NCBI RefSeq assembly: GCF_003172915.1
Contig: NZ_QGKU01000015.1
Location: 62,001 to 126,000, forward strand
Length of the DNA stretch: 64,000 nucleotides
Reading direction: 5' to 3'
DNA from: Meridianimarinicoccus roseus
Lineage (GTDB): Bacteria; Pseudomonadota; Alphaproteobacteria; Rhodobacterales; Rhodobacteraceae
A model generated the notes under the pieces. It worked only from the letters and a program-made list of their open reading frames with translations. It had not been told where the DNA came from and made no database searches. The first letter of the stretch is position 1; each line of letters begins with the position of its first letter. The translations under genes and the position numbers were made by a program. This document shows positions 44,943-54,407 of this stretch, in pieces.

Positions 44943-45553
44943 GCCCGTTCCACCGCCAGACGGGCGGCAAGCGCCGCGAAGACCCCGGCGAAGCCGCGGT
45001 TCAGCCAGCGCAGCACGCCGGGCCGACCAAAGAGCCGCACACGCACCGCGTCTGCAAACAGCCCGTAGCCGACGAAGACGGCAAAGGTCAGCGCCATGAA
45101 CACCGCGCCCATCGCCGCCATCTCGGCGCTGGCGCTGGACGGATCGCCCGACAAGAAGGGCGGCAGGAGCGCGAGGAAGAAGATCGACAGCTTGGGGTTC
45201 AGGATGTTGATGAGAGCGCCGCGCACTGCGATCGCGGTGGCGGGGGTGGCGCTTCGGTCGGGCGCAACGGACAGGGCGCCGTCCGATTTCAGGGCCTGCC
45301 ACGCAAGCCACAGAAGATAGGCGACGCCGGCGAACTTCACGATCTGGAACGCCAGCGCGCTGGTATGCAACAGTGCCGCCAGCCCCAGCATCGCCGCGGC
45401 GAGGTGCGGCACGATGCCGAAGGTGCAACCCGTCGCGGCGGCGATGGCCGCGCGGCGGCCTTGCCCGAGACCGATGGCAAGGGTGTAGATCACGCCGGTG
45501 CCGGGGGCGATGACGACGACGAAGGCGGTCAGCAGGAACTGGAGCGACAGCAT
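44939..45553 (-). CDS. LysE-family amino acid exporter
   Basis: A 204-residue inner-membrane protein with about six helices. It has the family-typical VVVIAPGTGVIYTLAIGLGQG near residue 14 and the ILNPKLSIFFLALLPPFL block near 115. The family exports amino acids or homoserine lactones; the substrate is not known. GAGGAG precedes the ATG at 45553. It follows ispH by 10 bp on the same strand; wait-free coupling is likely as all four downstream genes overlap or nearly touch. Confidence 0.88.
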   Translation of the reverse strand: MLSLQFLLTAFVVVIAPGTGVIYTLAIGLGQGRRAAIAAATGCTFGIVPHLAAAMLGLAALLHTSALAFQIVKFAGVAYLLWLAWQALKSDGALSVAPDRSATPATAIAVRGALINILNPKLSIFFLALLPPFLSGDPSSASAEMAAMGAVFMALTFAVFVGYGLFADAVRVRLFGRPGVLRWLNRGFAGVFAALAARLAVERA

Positions 45554-45563
45554 GGAGGACTCC

Positions 45564-46514
45564 TCAAGCCGGTGCGCGCAGCACGCGCGGCACCTTGAAT
45601 TCGACATTCTCCTGCGCGGTTTCGACCAGTTCCACGGTCACGTCCCAACGAGCGCGGAAGGCGTCGATCACCTCGGTCACGAGGGTTTCGGGGGCCGAGG
45701 CGCCGGCCGTGACGGCCAGCGTGCGGATGCCGTCGAGGGCGCGGAAGTCGATATCGGCGGCACGCTGGACAAGCTGGGCGTAGGCGCATCCGGCCCGCGC
45801 GCCGACATCGACAAGGCGTTTCGAGTTGCTGGAATTCGGTGCGCCGACCACGAGCAGCGCATCGGCGCGAGGGGCAGCCGCCTTCACCGCCTCCTGCCGA
45901 TTGGTGGTGGCATAGCAGATGTCTTCCTTGTGGGGGCCGACAATGGCGGGAAAGCGCGCCTTCAGCGCGGCGACGATGCCGGCGGTGTCGTCCACCGACA
46001 GCGTGGTCTGGGTGACGAAGGCAAGCGCCTGCGGGTCGCGCGGCGCGACAGTGGCCACGTCCGCCTCGGTTTCGACCAGCAGGACGTCGCCGTCGGGCAA
46101 CTGGCCCATCGTACCGATCGTCTCGGGGTGGCCTGCATGGCCGATCATGATGATCTGCAGCCCGTTCTCGGCGTGCCGGGCGGCTTCGATATGGACCTTG
46201 CTGACCAGCGGACAGGTGGCATCGACATAGACCATGCGGCGGCGTTCGGCCTCGGCCGGTACGGCCTTGGGCACGCCATGTGCCGAGAAGATGACCGGGC
46301 GGTCGGGCGGGCAGTCGTCCAGTTCCTCGACGAAGACGGCGCCCTTGGCGCGCAGCCCATCGACGACATACTTGTTGTGCACGATCTCGTGCCGGACATA
46401 GACAGGCGCGCCCCATTTCTCGATCGCCATCTCGACGATCTTGATGGCGCGGTCCACGCCGGCGCAGAAGCCGCGCGGCGCGGCGAGCAGGATCGTGAGG
46501 GGGGGTAGGGTCAT
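45564..46514 (-). CDS. ispH: 4-hydroxy-3-methylbut-2-enyl diphosphate reductase
   Basis: A 316-residue Fe-S enzyme, the last step of the MEP pathway, giving IPP and DMAPP. The three cluster cysteines lie in [12 protein letters not shown] (Cys 17), [12 protein letters not shown] and [12 protein letters not shown]. The substrate-binding IFSAHGVPK and the SSNSKRL stretch are also conserved. The start at 46514 is used because upstream sequence lacks conserved features. The downstream LysE gene is 10 bp away. Confidence 0.96.
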   Translation of the reverse strand: MTLPPLTILLAAPRGFCAGVDRAIKIVEMAIEKWGAPVYVRHEIVHNKYVVDGLRAKGAVFVEELDDCPPDRPVIFSAHGVPKAVPAEAERRRMVYVDATCPLVSKVHIEAARHAENGLQIIMIGHAGHPETIGTMGQLPDGDVLLVETEADVATVAPRDPQALAFVTQTTLSVDDTAGIVAALKARFPAIVGPHKEDICYATTNRQEAVKAAAPRADALLVVGAPNSSNSKRLVDVGARAGCAYAQLVQRAADIDFRALDGIRTLAVTAGASAPETLVTEVIDAFRARWDVTVELVETAQENVEFKVPRVLRAPA

Positions 46515-46818
46515 GGCAGTCTCCGGGTCCTGCGACAGACCTAAGCGACCGCGCCGCGCGGGTCCAGAGGGCAGGGCGCGGCCGGGGCCGAATGGCGCGG
46601 GGCTGGCGCGGGCGTGACGTGATCTTGCCGGCAGGGAAGGTCGGACAACGGCGGTGCGCCGAGGGACAAGGGAGGGCCGGACTGCAGGGATTGCAACGCG
46701 GGGACGACGCGGGGTGGTCCGGCACGAGCGGACGCGGGAGCGCCGTACCAAGGTCGACAGCGATGCGCGCAGCGGCCATCGCGGCGGTGTCTGCCAGCAA
46801 TTCGGGGTGCGTCGCATG
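46515..46818. other. 304-bp gap upstream of ispH, nothing recognised
   Basis: Between ispH and the YqaA-like gene (both leftward) no supported gene is visible. Several frames are open across it, as expected at this GC content, but without ribosome binding sites or conserved motifs. It should contain the ispH promoter. Confidence 0.6.
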
Positions 46819-47268
46819 TCATCCGCCGGCCGCGTGTACCGTAACCCAGGCCAGCACGGCGTAGCGGCCTGTCTTCGCCAGCGCCACCAGCCCGAGAAAC
46901 AGCCAGAACGGGGTGCGCATGATCCCGGCGACAACGGTGAACCCGTCTCCGAACGGGGCCCATGACATCAGCAGCGTCCATACTCCATAGCGCGCGTACC
47001 ATCCCTGGGCGCGCTCCAGCTGGCGGTCGCTCACCGGGAACCAGCGGCTGCCGCGGAACCGTTCCACCCCGAGGCCCATCGCGTAGTTCACCACCGACCC
47101 CGCGGTGTTCCCGATGCTCGCCACGGTCACGATCAACCAGAGCGGCGCCGTGCCAGCCACCTGCAGCCCGACAAACACGATTTCGGACTGGAACGGCAGA
47201 AGCGTTGCCGCGCCGAACGCGGCTGCGAACAATCCGGCCAGCGCTCCGGCGGCGGGCAGGCTCAGCAT
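46819..47268 (-). CDS. YqaA-like membrane protein (DedA/SNARE-associated type)
   Basis: A 149-residue protein with about four hydrophobic segments. The sequence [17 protein letters not shown] near residue 23, [20 protein letters not shown] near 53 and [20 protein letters not shown] near 101 match YqaA-like relatives of DedA, with the conserved E, N and G/D residues. DedA proteins are lipid flippases or scramblases in some bacteria; a lipid or proton-coupled role is a family inference. The start at 47268 is the ATG nearest the first helix. The NYN gene ends 25 bp upstream on the same strand. Confidence 0.85.
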   Translation of the reverse strand: MLSLPAAGALAGLFAAAFGAATLLPFQSEIVFVGLQVAGTAPLWLIVTVASIGNTAGSVVNYAMGLGVERFRGSRWFPVSDRQLERAQGWYARYGVWTLLMSWAPFGDGFTVVAGIMRTPFWLFLGLVALAKTGRYAVLAWVTVHAAGG

Positions 47269-47293
47269 CGTGCCGCCGCCCCGGATCCCTGCG

Positions 47294-47890
47294 TCAACGC
47301 GACTGCGTTTCGGTCGGCGCGCTGCCCCCGTTTCCGTTGCCCTCGTACTCGCGCGCAAATTCGCGCGGGGGGCGACCGATCACGTCCTTCAACTCGTCCA
47401 GTTCGATGAAATTGTCCGCCTGCCTGCGCAGGTCGTCCGAGATCATCGGCGGCTGGCTGCGGATCGTCGAGACGACGGACACCCGCACACCCTTGCGCTG
47501 CAACGCCTCTATCAGCGGCCGGAAGTCGCCGTCGCCAGAGAACAAGACAATGTGATCGACATGGGGGGCAAGTTCGAGCGCATCGACCGTCAGTTCGATG
47601 TCCATGTTCCCCTTGACCTTGCGTCGGCCCTGACTGTCCGTGTACTCCTTGGCCGGCTTGGTGACCATGGAGAAACCGTTGTAGTTGAGCCAGTCGACAA
47701 GCGGCCGTATCGGGGAGTATTCTTCATTCTCGAGCAGCGCAGTGTAGTAGAACGCACGCAGAAGTTTGCCCCGCCGCATGAATTCCTGGCGCAACAGCTT
47801 GTAATCGATATCAAAACCCAAAGCGCGTGCAGCTGCATACAGATTTGCCCCGTCAATAAACAGGGCAAGACGTTCGTCACGATAAAACAT
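47294..47890 (-). CDS. NYN-domain (LabA/DUF88) putative ribonuclease
   Basis: A 198-residue protein of the PIN-like NYN fold. Acidic active-site residues are visible in LALFIDGANLYAAA (Asp 14), KGNMDIELTVDAL (Asp near 97) and VLFSGDGDFRPLIEAL (Asp near 120 and 122). Homologues are putative RNases; the cyanobacterial LabA protein affects circadian output. The C-terminal 20 residues are Gly/Asn-rich and variable. It is divergent from folK across a 121-bp AT-rich region. Confidence 0.88.
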   Translation of the reverse strand: MFYRDERLALFIDGANLYAAARALGFDIDYKLLRQEFMRRGKLLRAFYYTALLENEEYSPIRPLVDWLNYNGFSMVTKPAKEYTDSQGRRKVKGNMDIELTVDALELAPHVDHIVLFSGDGDFRPLIEALQRKGVRVSVVSTIRSQPPMISDDLRRQADNFIELDELKDVIGRPPREFAREYEGNGNGGSAPTETQSR

Positions 47891-48011
47891 CCAACCTTCC
47901 CTTCGTAATATCCCGGGGCAGGCAATGCTGGTTGCAAGCCACAGAATGATAAGGTCTTAGGCAAATATGACAGTTACGCAACACGAAAAACCTGAAAGAG
48001 AACTGTAGCAG

Positions 48012-48587
48012 ATGCCTCGGGCCAATGCACTGATAGCGCTGGGCGCGAACCTCAAGTCACGAATTGGTGTGCCTTTGGACACACTTGCGGCGGCCCTGAA
48101 GTTGCTTTCGGCCGACGGCTACACGGTCGAAAAGGCGAGCCTGTTTTATGCCACACCGTGCTTTCCGGCAGGCGTGGGGCCTGACTACGTGAATGCCTGC
48201 GCCGTGCTTAGCCTGCCCGAAGCGGCCGGACCGGACGATGTTCTGGCGCATTTGACCGCGGTCGAATCCGCATGTGGGCGCGCGCGCACGGATCGCTGGG
48301 GCGCGCGGACGGCCGATCTGGACCTGCTGTCGCTGGGCGAGGCGGTGCTGCCCGATGCCGAAGAGCAGGCGCGCTGGCGCAACCTGCCGCTGGAGGAACA
48401 GATGGAGCGCGCGCCGGACCGGCTGATCCTGCCGCATCCGCGCCTTCAGGACCGCGCCTTCGTGCTGGTCCCGCTGGCCGAGATCGCGCCGGACTGGCGC
48501 CATCCGCTGCTGGGCCGCACCGTCGCACAGCTTTGCGCCGCGCTGCCCGAGGCGGACCGCGCCGCGGTGCGCCAGCTGGCCGCCTAG
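48012..48587 (+). CDS. folK: HPPK: 2-amino-4-hydroxy-6-hydroxymethyldihydropteridine pyrophosphokinase
   Basis: A 191-residue kinase of folate synthesis. Recognisable family blocks are [17 protein letters not shown] at the start, [20 protein letters not shown] near residue 45, [12 protein letters not shown] near 97 with the Mg-binding Asp pair, and [19 protein letters not shown] near 137. It pyrophosphorylates the pterin before DHPS acts. folB and folP are not in the window. It lies 83 bp upstream of rpoZ. Confidence 0.94.
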   Translation: MPRANALIALGANLKSRIGVPLDTLAAALKLLSADGYTVEKASLFYATPCFPAGVGPDYVNACAVLSLPEAAGPDDVLAHLTAVESACGRARTDRWGARTADLDLLSLGEAVLPDAEEQARWRNLPLEEQMERAPDRLILPHPRLQDRAFVLVPLAEIAPDWRHPLLGRTVAQLCAALPEADRAAVRQLAA

Positions 48588-48670
48588 CCGCGCTGCGGCG
48601 CCGGGTTGCATCCGGCGGGGATTTGGTCTAGCCGTGCGATTCCCGTATTCCTTGCTACAGGAGCCGAATC

Positions 48671-49024
48671 ATGGCCCGCGTCACCGTTGAAGACTGCGTC
48701 GACAAAGTTCCGAACCGGTTCGAACTGGTCATGCTTGCCGCCCATCGCGCCCGTGAAATCACCTCCGGCTCGCCAGTGACGGTGGATCGTGACAACGACA
48801 AGAACCCCGTCGTCAGCCTGCGCGAGATCGCCGAGGAAACCCAAGGCGCCGACGCTCTGCGCGAGCGGATGATCGAAAGCCACCAAACCCAGATCGAAGT
48901 CGACGAACCCGAGGACGACCAGATGTCGCTGCTGATGGGGGTCGAGTCGGACCGTCCGGCCGAAGACGATCTGTCCGAGGAGAAGTTGCTGCGCGCGCTG
49001 ATGCAGGCGCAGGAAAACGGCTGA
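48671..49024 (+). CDS. rpoZ: RNA polymerase omega subunit
   Basis: A 117-residue protein with the omega core [20 protein letters not shown] at the N-terminus and ARDITSG-like [12 protein letters not shown] near residue 31. The acidic C-terminal tail is typical of alphaproteobacterial omega. It stabilises RNA polymerase assembly and, in many bacteria, forms part of a ppGpp site. Its position directly before rsh, 24 bp away, is a widely conserved arrangement. Confidence 0.95.
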   Translation: MARVTVEDCVDKVPNRFELVMLAAHRAREITSGSPVTVDRDNDKNPVVSLREIAEETQGADALRERMIESHQTQIEVDEPEDDQMSLLMGVESDRPAEDDLSEEKLLRALMQAQENG

Positions 49025-49048
49025 CCCACCGGTCGGGCGCGGAGCGGC

Positions 49049-51178
49049 ATGGAACAGCTGATCCCGATCAACGAGCTTGTCGCCCGCGTCAAGGCCTACA
49101 ACCCGCATACCGACGAACCCCGCCTTCGCGCGGCATATGATTATGCCAAGCAGGTTCACGCCGGCCAGAAGCGCCGGTCCGGGGAGCCGTATTTCACCCA
49201 TCCCGTCGCCGTCGCCGCGCTGCTGGCCGAACAGCGCCTCGATGACGCGACGCTGATCACCGCCATCCTGCACGACACGGTCGAGGACACCGCGGCAACC
49301 TATGCCGACGTGACCGATCTGTTCGGCCGCGAGATCGCCGAGCTGGTGGACGGCGTGACCAAGCTGACAAACCTTCAACTCACCTCGACCGAGACCAAGC
49401 AGGCCGAGAATTTCCGCAAGCTGTTCATGGCAATGTCCAAGGACCTGCGGGTGATCCTCGTCAAGCTGTTCGACCGGTTGCACAACATGCGCACCATCAA
49501 GTCGCTGCCGCCGGAAAAGCAGGCCCGCAAGGCGCGCGAGACGATGGACATCTACGCGCCGCTGGCGGGCCGCATGGGCATGCAGTGGATGCGCGACGAG
49601 CTGGAGGACTTGTCCTTCCAGGTGCTCAACCCCGAGGCGCGGGTGTCGATCATGCGCCGCTTCGTCAAGCTGACCGGCGAGGCGGGGAACGTGATCGACA
49701 AGATCAAGCAGGACATCGAGACGGAGCTCGCCGCCGAAGGCATCACTGGCGAGGTGATCGGCCGGGCCAAGAAGCCCTATTCGATCTGGCGCAAGATGGA
49801 ACAGAAGGAAACATCCTTTTCGCGCCTGTCGGATATCTACGGGTTCCGCGTCATAACTGACGGGCAGATGGAGTGTTATCACGTTCTGGGCGTGATCCAT
49901 CGCCGCTGGCGCGCTGTGCCGACCCGGTTCAAGGATTACATCAGCCAACCCAAGCAGAACGGCTATCGCAGCCTGCATACGGCAGTTCTGGGCCGCGACG
50001 GCAAGCGCGTGGAGGTGCAGATCCGCACCCGCGAGATGCACGAGGTCGCCGAGGCCGGTGTCGCCGCGCACTGGGCCTACAAGGACGGCGAGCGCGCCGA
50101 GAACCCCTTCGCCGTGGACCCCGCCACCTGGATCGCCGGGCTGGCAGAGCATTTCGAAGCGTCCGCCGACGACGACGAGTTCTTCGAGGCCGTCAAGCTG
50201 GAGATGTATTCCGACAAGGTGTTCTGCTTCACGCCCAAGGGTGACGTGGTCAAGCTGCCGCGCGGGGCGACGCCGCTGGACTTCGCCTTCGCGATCCACA
50301 CGCGGATCGGGTCGGCCTGCGTCGGGGCGAAGATCGACGGGCAGCGCGTACCGCTGTGGACGCAGGTGCGCAACGGTCAGTCGGTCGAGATCATCACCGC
50401 CGAGGGTCAGAGCCCGCAGGCCACCTGGATGGACATCGCGGTCACCGGCAAGGCCAAGTCCGCGATCCGCCGTGCGCTACGGGCCGAAAACCGCTCGCGC
50501 TTCGTCAAGCTGGGCCGCGAGCTGGCGCGCGTGGCGTTCGAGCAGCTCGACAAGCGGGTGACGGAAAAGGCGCTGATGACTGCCGCCAGCCGCATGGGCC
50601 TTGGCCGCGATGCCGAGGAGCTGCTGGCCCGGCTCGGTTCGGGCGAAGTCACGGCGCGCGACGTGGTTACGACCCTTTACCCGGAACTCGCCGACCGGCG
50701 GGGCGAGCAGATCGAGGCGCGGCGCGCCGTCGTCGGGCTGGAGGCGGACCAGACCTGGGATCGCGGCGCCTGCTGCAAGCCGGTGCCGGGCGAACGCATC
50801 GTGGGCATCACGATGCCGGGCCGCGGCGTCGTGGTCCATGCCATCGACTGCCCCTGCCTTGCCCAGTTCGAGGACGAGAACGACCGCTGGATCGACCTTC
50901 ACTGGCATTCCGGCCCGCACATGCCGGTCCACCCCGTGACCTTCGATATCGTGCTGAGCAACGACGCCGGCGTACTGGGACGTATCTGCACATTGATCGG
51001 CGAGCAGAAGGCCAATATCTCGGACCTCGTGTTTCTCGACCGCAAGCCGGATTACTACCGGGTGCGGATGGACGTTCAACTGAGCGATACCGAACATCTG
51101 CACCGGGTGACCACCGCCCTTGAGGCCGAGAGCAATGTGGCGGCGTTGTCCAGGTACCGGGACGCGCCGCAGTCTTAA
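49049..51178 (+). CDS. rsh: Bifunctional (p)ppGpp synthetase/hydrolase (RelA/SpoT)
   Basis: A 709-residue stringent-response enzyme. The N-terminal HD hydrolase domain is intact (YFTHPVAVA near residue 48 and ILHDTVEDT with His 75-Asp 76). The synthetase domain has RFKDYISQPKQNGYRSLHTA near residue 292; the basic RFKD motif marks a bifunctional rather than synthesis-only enzyme. TGS (CFTPKGDVVKLPRGATPLDF, near 391) and a C-terminal ACT domain (about 635-709) follow. It makes and breaks (p)ppGpp during starvation. rpoZ precedes it and the DUF2062 gene follows by 30 bp. Confidence 0.96.
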   Translation: MEQLIPINELVARVKAYNPHTDEPRLRAAYDYAKQVHAGQKRRSGEPYFTHPVAVAALLAEQRLDDATLITAILHDTVEDTAATYADVTDLFGREIAELVDGVTKLTNLQLTSTETKQAENFRKLFMAMSKDLRVILVKLFDRLHNMRTIKSLPPEKQARKARETMDIYAPLAGRMGMQWMRDELEDLSFQVLNPEARVSIMRRFVKLTGEAGNVIDKIKQDIETELAAEGITGEVIGRAKKPYSIWRKMEQKETSFSRLSDIYGFRVITDGQMECYHVLGVIHRRWRAVPTRFKDYISQPKQNGYRSLHTAVLGRDGKRVEVQIRTREMHEVAEAGVAAHWAYKDGERAENPFAVDPATWIAGLAEHFEASADDDEFFEAVKLEMYSDKVFCFTPKGDVVKLPRGATPLDFAFAIHTRIGSACVGAKIDGQRVPLWTQVRNGQSVEIITAEGQSPQATWMDIAVTGKAKSAIRRALRAENRSRFVKLGRELARVAFEQLDKRVTEKALMTAASRMGLGRDAEELLARLGSGEVTARDVVTTLYPELADRRGEQIEARRAVVGLEADQTWDRGACCKPVPGERIVGITMPGRGVVVHAIDCPCLAQFEDENDRWIDLHWHSGPHMPVHPVTFDIVLSNDAGVLGRICTLIGEQKANISDLVFLDRKPDYYRVRMDVQLSDTEHLHRVTTALEAESNVAALSRYRDAPQS

Positions 51179-51208
51179 GCGGGTGACCGAGTTCAGGAGA
51201 GCGGACCG

Positions 51209-51850
51209 TTGGTCTTCAAACGGCGCGACAAGCAGAGCAATTCCCAACGCCTTCGCGCGTTGGTCTATCCGCCGGGCGGCTGGCGCCGGTCCTTCCACTA
51301 TGTATGGCTGCGGTTGCGGCGGCTTCCCGACCGGCCGGGGCGGATCGCGCGCGGCATCGCCTGCGGCGTCTTCGTGTGCTTCACGCCGTTCTTCGGGTTC
51401 CATTTCCTGCTGGCGGTGCTGCTGGCCTGGATGGTGCAGGGCAACAAGATGGCGGCGTTCTTCGCCACGCTGGTCGGCAACCCGGTCACTTTCCCCGTGA
51501 TCGCGGCGATGTCGATCCAGCTGGGCGAGGTGATGATGCAGGTGGACACGCCGATCCCGCTCAGCCAGGTGCTGGGCACCTTCGCGCTGGCCTTCGGCGA
51601 ATTGACCAGCAACCTCGTCAACCTTGCCACGCGCGGCAGCGCCGAATGGGAAAAGCTGCACAGCTTCTTTCACGGCGTGTTCCTGCCCTACGCGGTGGGC
51701 GGGCTGATCCCTGGGATCCTCGCGGCGGCGGGCAGCTACGCGCTGTCGCACAAGATCATCGTCGCCTACCAGAACCGCCGCTCCGCGCGGGCGCGGCTTG
51801 CGGCGGGCAAACGGGCGCGGGTGGCTGACAACGGGCGCGGGACGCCCTAG
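51209..51850 (+). CDS. DUF2062 membrane protein
   Basis: A 213-residue protein starting MVFKRRDKQ with three or more hydrophobic segments. RIARGIACGVFVCFTPFFG near residue 45 and FFATLVGNPVTFPVIAAM near 84 are DUF2062 hallmarks. The C-terminus is basic. The start is TTG at 51209, supported by AGGAGAG upstream; no ATG is available before the conserved part. The function is unknown. It lies between rsh and pdxJ, which is the usual rhodobacterial order. Confidence 0.85.
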   Translation: MVFKRRDKQSNSQRLRALVYPPGGWRRSFHYVWLRLRRLPDRPGRIARGIACGVFVCFTPFFGFHFLLAVLLAWMVQGNKMAAFFATLVGNPVTFPVIAAMSIQLGEVMMQVDTPIPLSQVLGTFALAFGELTSNLVNLATRGSAEWEKLHSFFHGVFLPYAVGGLIPGILAAAGSYALSHKIIVAYQNRRSARARLAAGKRARVADNGRGTP

Positions 51851-51886
51851 GTTCTGCCGCGAAGCCCGTTTGAAAGGACCCGCGGC

Positions 51887-52636
51887 ATGTCAGCCCATCC
51901 CCTCCGCCTAGGCGTGAACATCGACCACGTCGCCACCGTGCGCAACGCGCGCGGCAGTGCCTATCCCGACCCGCTGCGCGCCGCGCTGCTGGCCGAAGCC
52001 GCCGGCGCCGACGGGATAACCGCCCATCTGCGCGAGGACCGGCGCCACATCACCGATGCGGATATAGAGGCGCTGTCGGCCGGATTGTCGGTGCCGCTGA
52101 ATTTCGAGATGGCGGCAACCGATGAAATGCAGGCGATCGCGCTGCGCCATCGTCCCCATGCCGTGTGCATCGTGCCCGAGAAGCGCGAGGAGCGCACGAC
52201 GGAAGGCGGTCTGGAGGTCGCCCGCGAGGAAAACCGGCTGGCCCATTTCATCGCGCCTCTGCGCGAGGCGGGCTGCCGGGTGTCGATCTTCATTGCCGCC
52301 GATCAACGCCAGATCGAAGCCGCGCACCGGATCGGCGCGCCGGTAATCGAACTGCACACCGGCGCCTATTGTGACCTCCATGCCGAAGGCCGTCACGCCG
52401 AACGCGATGTCGAACTGGCGCGGTTGGCCGAGATGGCCGCCTTCGCCCACGACCTCGGGCTGGAAGTCCATGCCGGCCACGGGCTGACCTACGACACGGT
52501 GGCGCCTGTGGCCGCGTTTCCGCAGGTGCGGGAGTTGAACATCGGACATTTCCTGATCGGAGAGGCGATATTCACCGGTCTGGAGACCGCCATCGGCGAA
52601 ATGCGTGCCCGGATGGACGCCGCCCGCGCGCCGTGA
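51887..52636 (+). CDS. pdxJ: Pyridoxine 5'-phosphate synthase
   Basis: A 249-residue TIM-barrel enzyme that forms pyridoxine 5'-phosphate in the DXP-dependent B6 pathway. Signatures are [16 protein letters not shown] near residue 7 (His 14), [12 protein letters not shown] near 44, [10 protein letters not shown] near 70 (Glu), [14 protein letters not shown] near 95 and [10 protein letters not shown] near 192 (His). AAAGGA precedes the ATG. In relatives acpS and lepB often follow; here the next gene is the convergent VPLPA-CTERM gene 2. Confidence 0.96.
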   Translation: MSAHPLRLGVNIDHVATVRNARGSAYPDPLRAALLAEAAGADGITAHLREDRRHITDADIEALSAGLSVPLNFEMAATDEMQAIALRHRPHAVCIVPEKREERTTEGGLEVAREENRLAHFIAPLREAGCRVSIFIAADQRQIEAAHRIGAPVIELHTGAYCDLHAEGRHAERDVELARLAEMAAFAHDLGLEVHAGHGLTYDTVAPVAAFPQVRELNIGHFLIGEAIFTGLETAIGEMRARMDAARAP

Positions 52637-52639
52637 TCG

Positions 52640-53260
52640 TCAGCGGGTGTGACGCCGCGCGCGGCTTGCGCCCAGCAGGCCAATCGTGCTGCCAAGAAGG
52701 AAGATTCCTGCGGGCAGAGGCACCGTGCCGGGCTGTGGTGCGTCGGAGGTGACCGCGCCGAACACGATGTCGCGCAGCCCGCACCTAAGGTCGAAATTGA
52801 AATCGCAGGTGAAGACAACCGACCCGATGGCAGCGGTCGTGGTGATGCCGCCGAAGACCAGCGATGGCCCGAACCCGGCGCTGCCAAGAAGGCTGCCGGA
52901 CCCGTCTGGGCCGGAATAAATCAGGATGCGGCCGCCATCGACCGGATTGGTCTGCACCCCGACGCCGTTCACCGGGTCGCTGAAGGTCAGCCCGACATGC
53001 GGGGTGGCCGACCCGAAGAACCCTGCGCCGTTGAGAATAAGATCGTCGCTGCGTACGCTGGAGAGGGCGCCGAAGAAGGTTGCACCCGGTGTGGCGGCAC
53101 TGATGTCGGCGGTGGTCTGACCGATGAAGGTCGAGGTGTCGATCAGGGTGTACCCCGGATCAAGCGCTGCAGTGAAGGTTGCGCGGTCGGTGAAAGTGGT
53201 GGCCCCGGCCGGAGCGACAGCCCCGAGCAGGGTCGCAAGCGTCAACAGATTACGGATCAA
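52640..53260 (-). CDS. VPLPA-CTERM sorting-domain surface protein (2)
   Basis: A 206-residue exported protein. The best start is TTG at 53260, with GGGGAGGA 7 bases before it; it gives the signal peptide IRNLLTLATLLGAVAPAGA. The mature part is Gly/Thr/Ser-rich with beta-strand character and one Cys pair (TCDFNFDLRCG). The C-terminus GTVPLPAGIFLLGSTIGLLG followed by ASRARRHTR is an exact VPLPA-CTERM tail: motif, helix, basic end. An exosortase-like enzyme elsewhere should process it. Its function is unknown. A CtrA-like box lies 79 bp upstream and nearly matches that of VPLPA-CTERM gene 1. Confidence 0.82.
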   Translation of the reverse strand: MIRNLLTLATLLGAVAPAGATTFTDRATFTAALDPGYTLIDTSTFIGQTTADISAATPGATFFGALSSVRSDDLILNGAGFFGSATPHVGLTFSDPVNGVGVQTNPVDGGRILIYSGPDGSGSLLGSAGFGPSLVFGGITTTAAIGSVVFTCDFNFDLRCGLRDIVFGAVTSDAPQPGTVPLPAGIFLLGSTIGLLGASRARRHTR

Positions 53261-53338
53261 CGGTCGTCCTCCCCTCAATGGCGATATCGGTGAGTGTCGC
53301 GCAAACATGACCCAAGGGCAAGCTGTGGCAGGGTAAAA

Positions 53339-53355
53339 GTTAAGCAATGGTTAAC
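53339..53355 (-). promoter_or_regulatory. Candidate CtrA box upstream of VPLPA-CTERM gene 2
   Basis: GTTAAGC-AAT-GGTTAAC fits TTAA-N7-TTAAC and matches the box at 9411-9427 in 15 of 17 positions. It lies 79 bp before the TTG start codon of the leftward gene. The xerC stop is about 130 bp away on the other side, and xerC reads towards the box, so VPLPA-CTERM gene 2 is the only plausible target. Confidence 0.6.
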
Positions 53356-53486
53356 CAGCATGTCGCCAGCCCGACCGCGCCCCGGTCGTCGATACGGCAA
53401 CATACCTGCGGGCGTTGCAGGCGCGGGGGCAGCGCCCCTCCGGCCCCTGTCACGAGCAGGGACGCACGTATCGGGCGTGCCGACCC

Positions 53487-54407
53487 TCAGGCGCGCGGGT
53501 GGGCGGCGCGGTAGACTGCCATCAGCCGCGCCGCGTCGACCGAGGTATAGGCCTCGGTCGTGGCAAGGCTGGCATGGCCCAACAGCTCCTGGATCGTGCG
53601 CAGGTCGCCGCCCCGGTTCAGCAGGTGCGTGGCGAAGGAGTGGCGCAGCGCGTGCGGCGTCGCCGTGGCCGGCAGGCCAAGTTGCATGCGCGCCGCGCGC
53701 ATCGCCTTCTGCACCAGCGACTGCGACAGCGCGCCGCCGCGCACGCCCCGGAACAGCGGCCCGTCCGGGTTCAGATCGTGCGGGCAGGCTCGGCGATACG
53801 CCTCCACCGCTTCGACGGCGGCGGGTAGCACGGGTACCATGCGCTGCTTGCCGCCCTTGCCGGTGATGCGCAGCATTTCGGGCAGCGGCGCGTCGCGCCC
53901 GGTCAGCGACAGCGCCTCGGAGATGCGCAGCCCGCAGCCGTAAAGCAGCGTCACCACCGCCGTGTCGCGCGCCGCGACCCAAGGCTCCATCGACTGCAGG
54001 TCCACCTGTGCGATGACCGCGCGCGCCGCGTCCTCGTCCAACGGACGGGGCAGCTTGCGCCGGAAGCGAGGTGCGCGGGTGGACAGGACCGGGGTTGCGT
54101 CGAACTCCTCGCGGTCGGCCCACCAGCGATAGAAGCTCTTGACCGCGGACAGCCCGCGGGCCAGCGACCGCGCCGACCGGCCGCGCGCGCGTTCCGACGC
54201 CATCCAGGCGCGCATCTCGCCCAGGCCCAACCCGCGCAGCGCCGCCGGATCCGCCGCGCCGCCGAGGTGCCGGCCCATGAAGGAAAGGAACCCGGCCACA
54301 TCCGCGCGGTAGGCGGTGATGGTCGAGGGCGCGGCGTCGTCCAGCGCTGCCAGCGCCGTCAGCCAGTCCGCCAGCCGGTCCGACATGGCCGGGGCGATCA
54401 GGCTCAT
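53487..54407 (-). CDS. xerC: Tyrosine recombinase XerC
   Basis: A 306-residue site-specific recombinase. The N-terminal SAM-like domain covers about 1-100 (STITAYRADVAGFLSFM). Catalytic residues are visible: Arg in YGCGLRISEALSL, Lys in ITGKGGKQRMVPV, His-X-X-Arg in PHALRHSFATHLLNRGG, His in LLGHASLATTEAY and the nucleophile Tyr in TEAYTSVD. It resolves chromosome dimers at dif with XerD. The start overlaps the DUF484 stop by 4 bases. The DUF484-xerC pairing is common in proteobacteria, so the assignment as XerC rather than an integrase is firm. Confidence 0.93.
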   Translation of the reverse strand: MSLIAPAMSDRLADWLTALAALDDAAPSTITAYRADVAGFLSFMGRHLGGAADPAALRGLGLGEMRAWMASERARGRSARSLARGLSAVKSFYRWWADREEFDATPVLSTRAPRFRRKLPRPLDEDAARAVIAQVDLQSMEPWVAARDTAVVTLLYGCGLRISEALSLTGRDAPLPEMLRITGKGGKQRMVPVLPAAVEAVEAYRRACPHDLNPDGPLFRGVRGGALSQSLVQKAMRAARMQLGLPATATPHALRHSFATHLLNRGGDLRTIQELLGHASLATTEAYTSVDAARLMAVYRAAHPRA

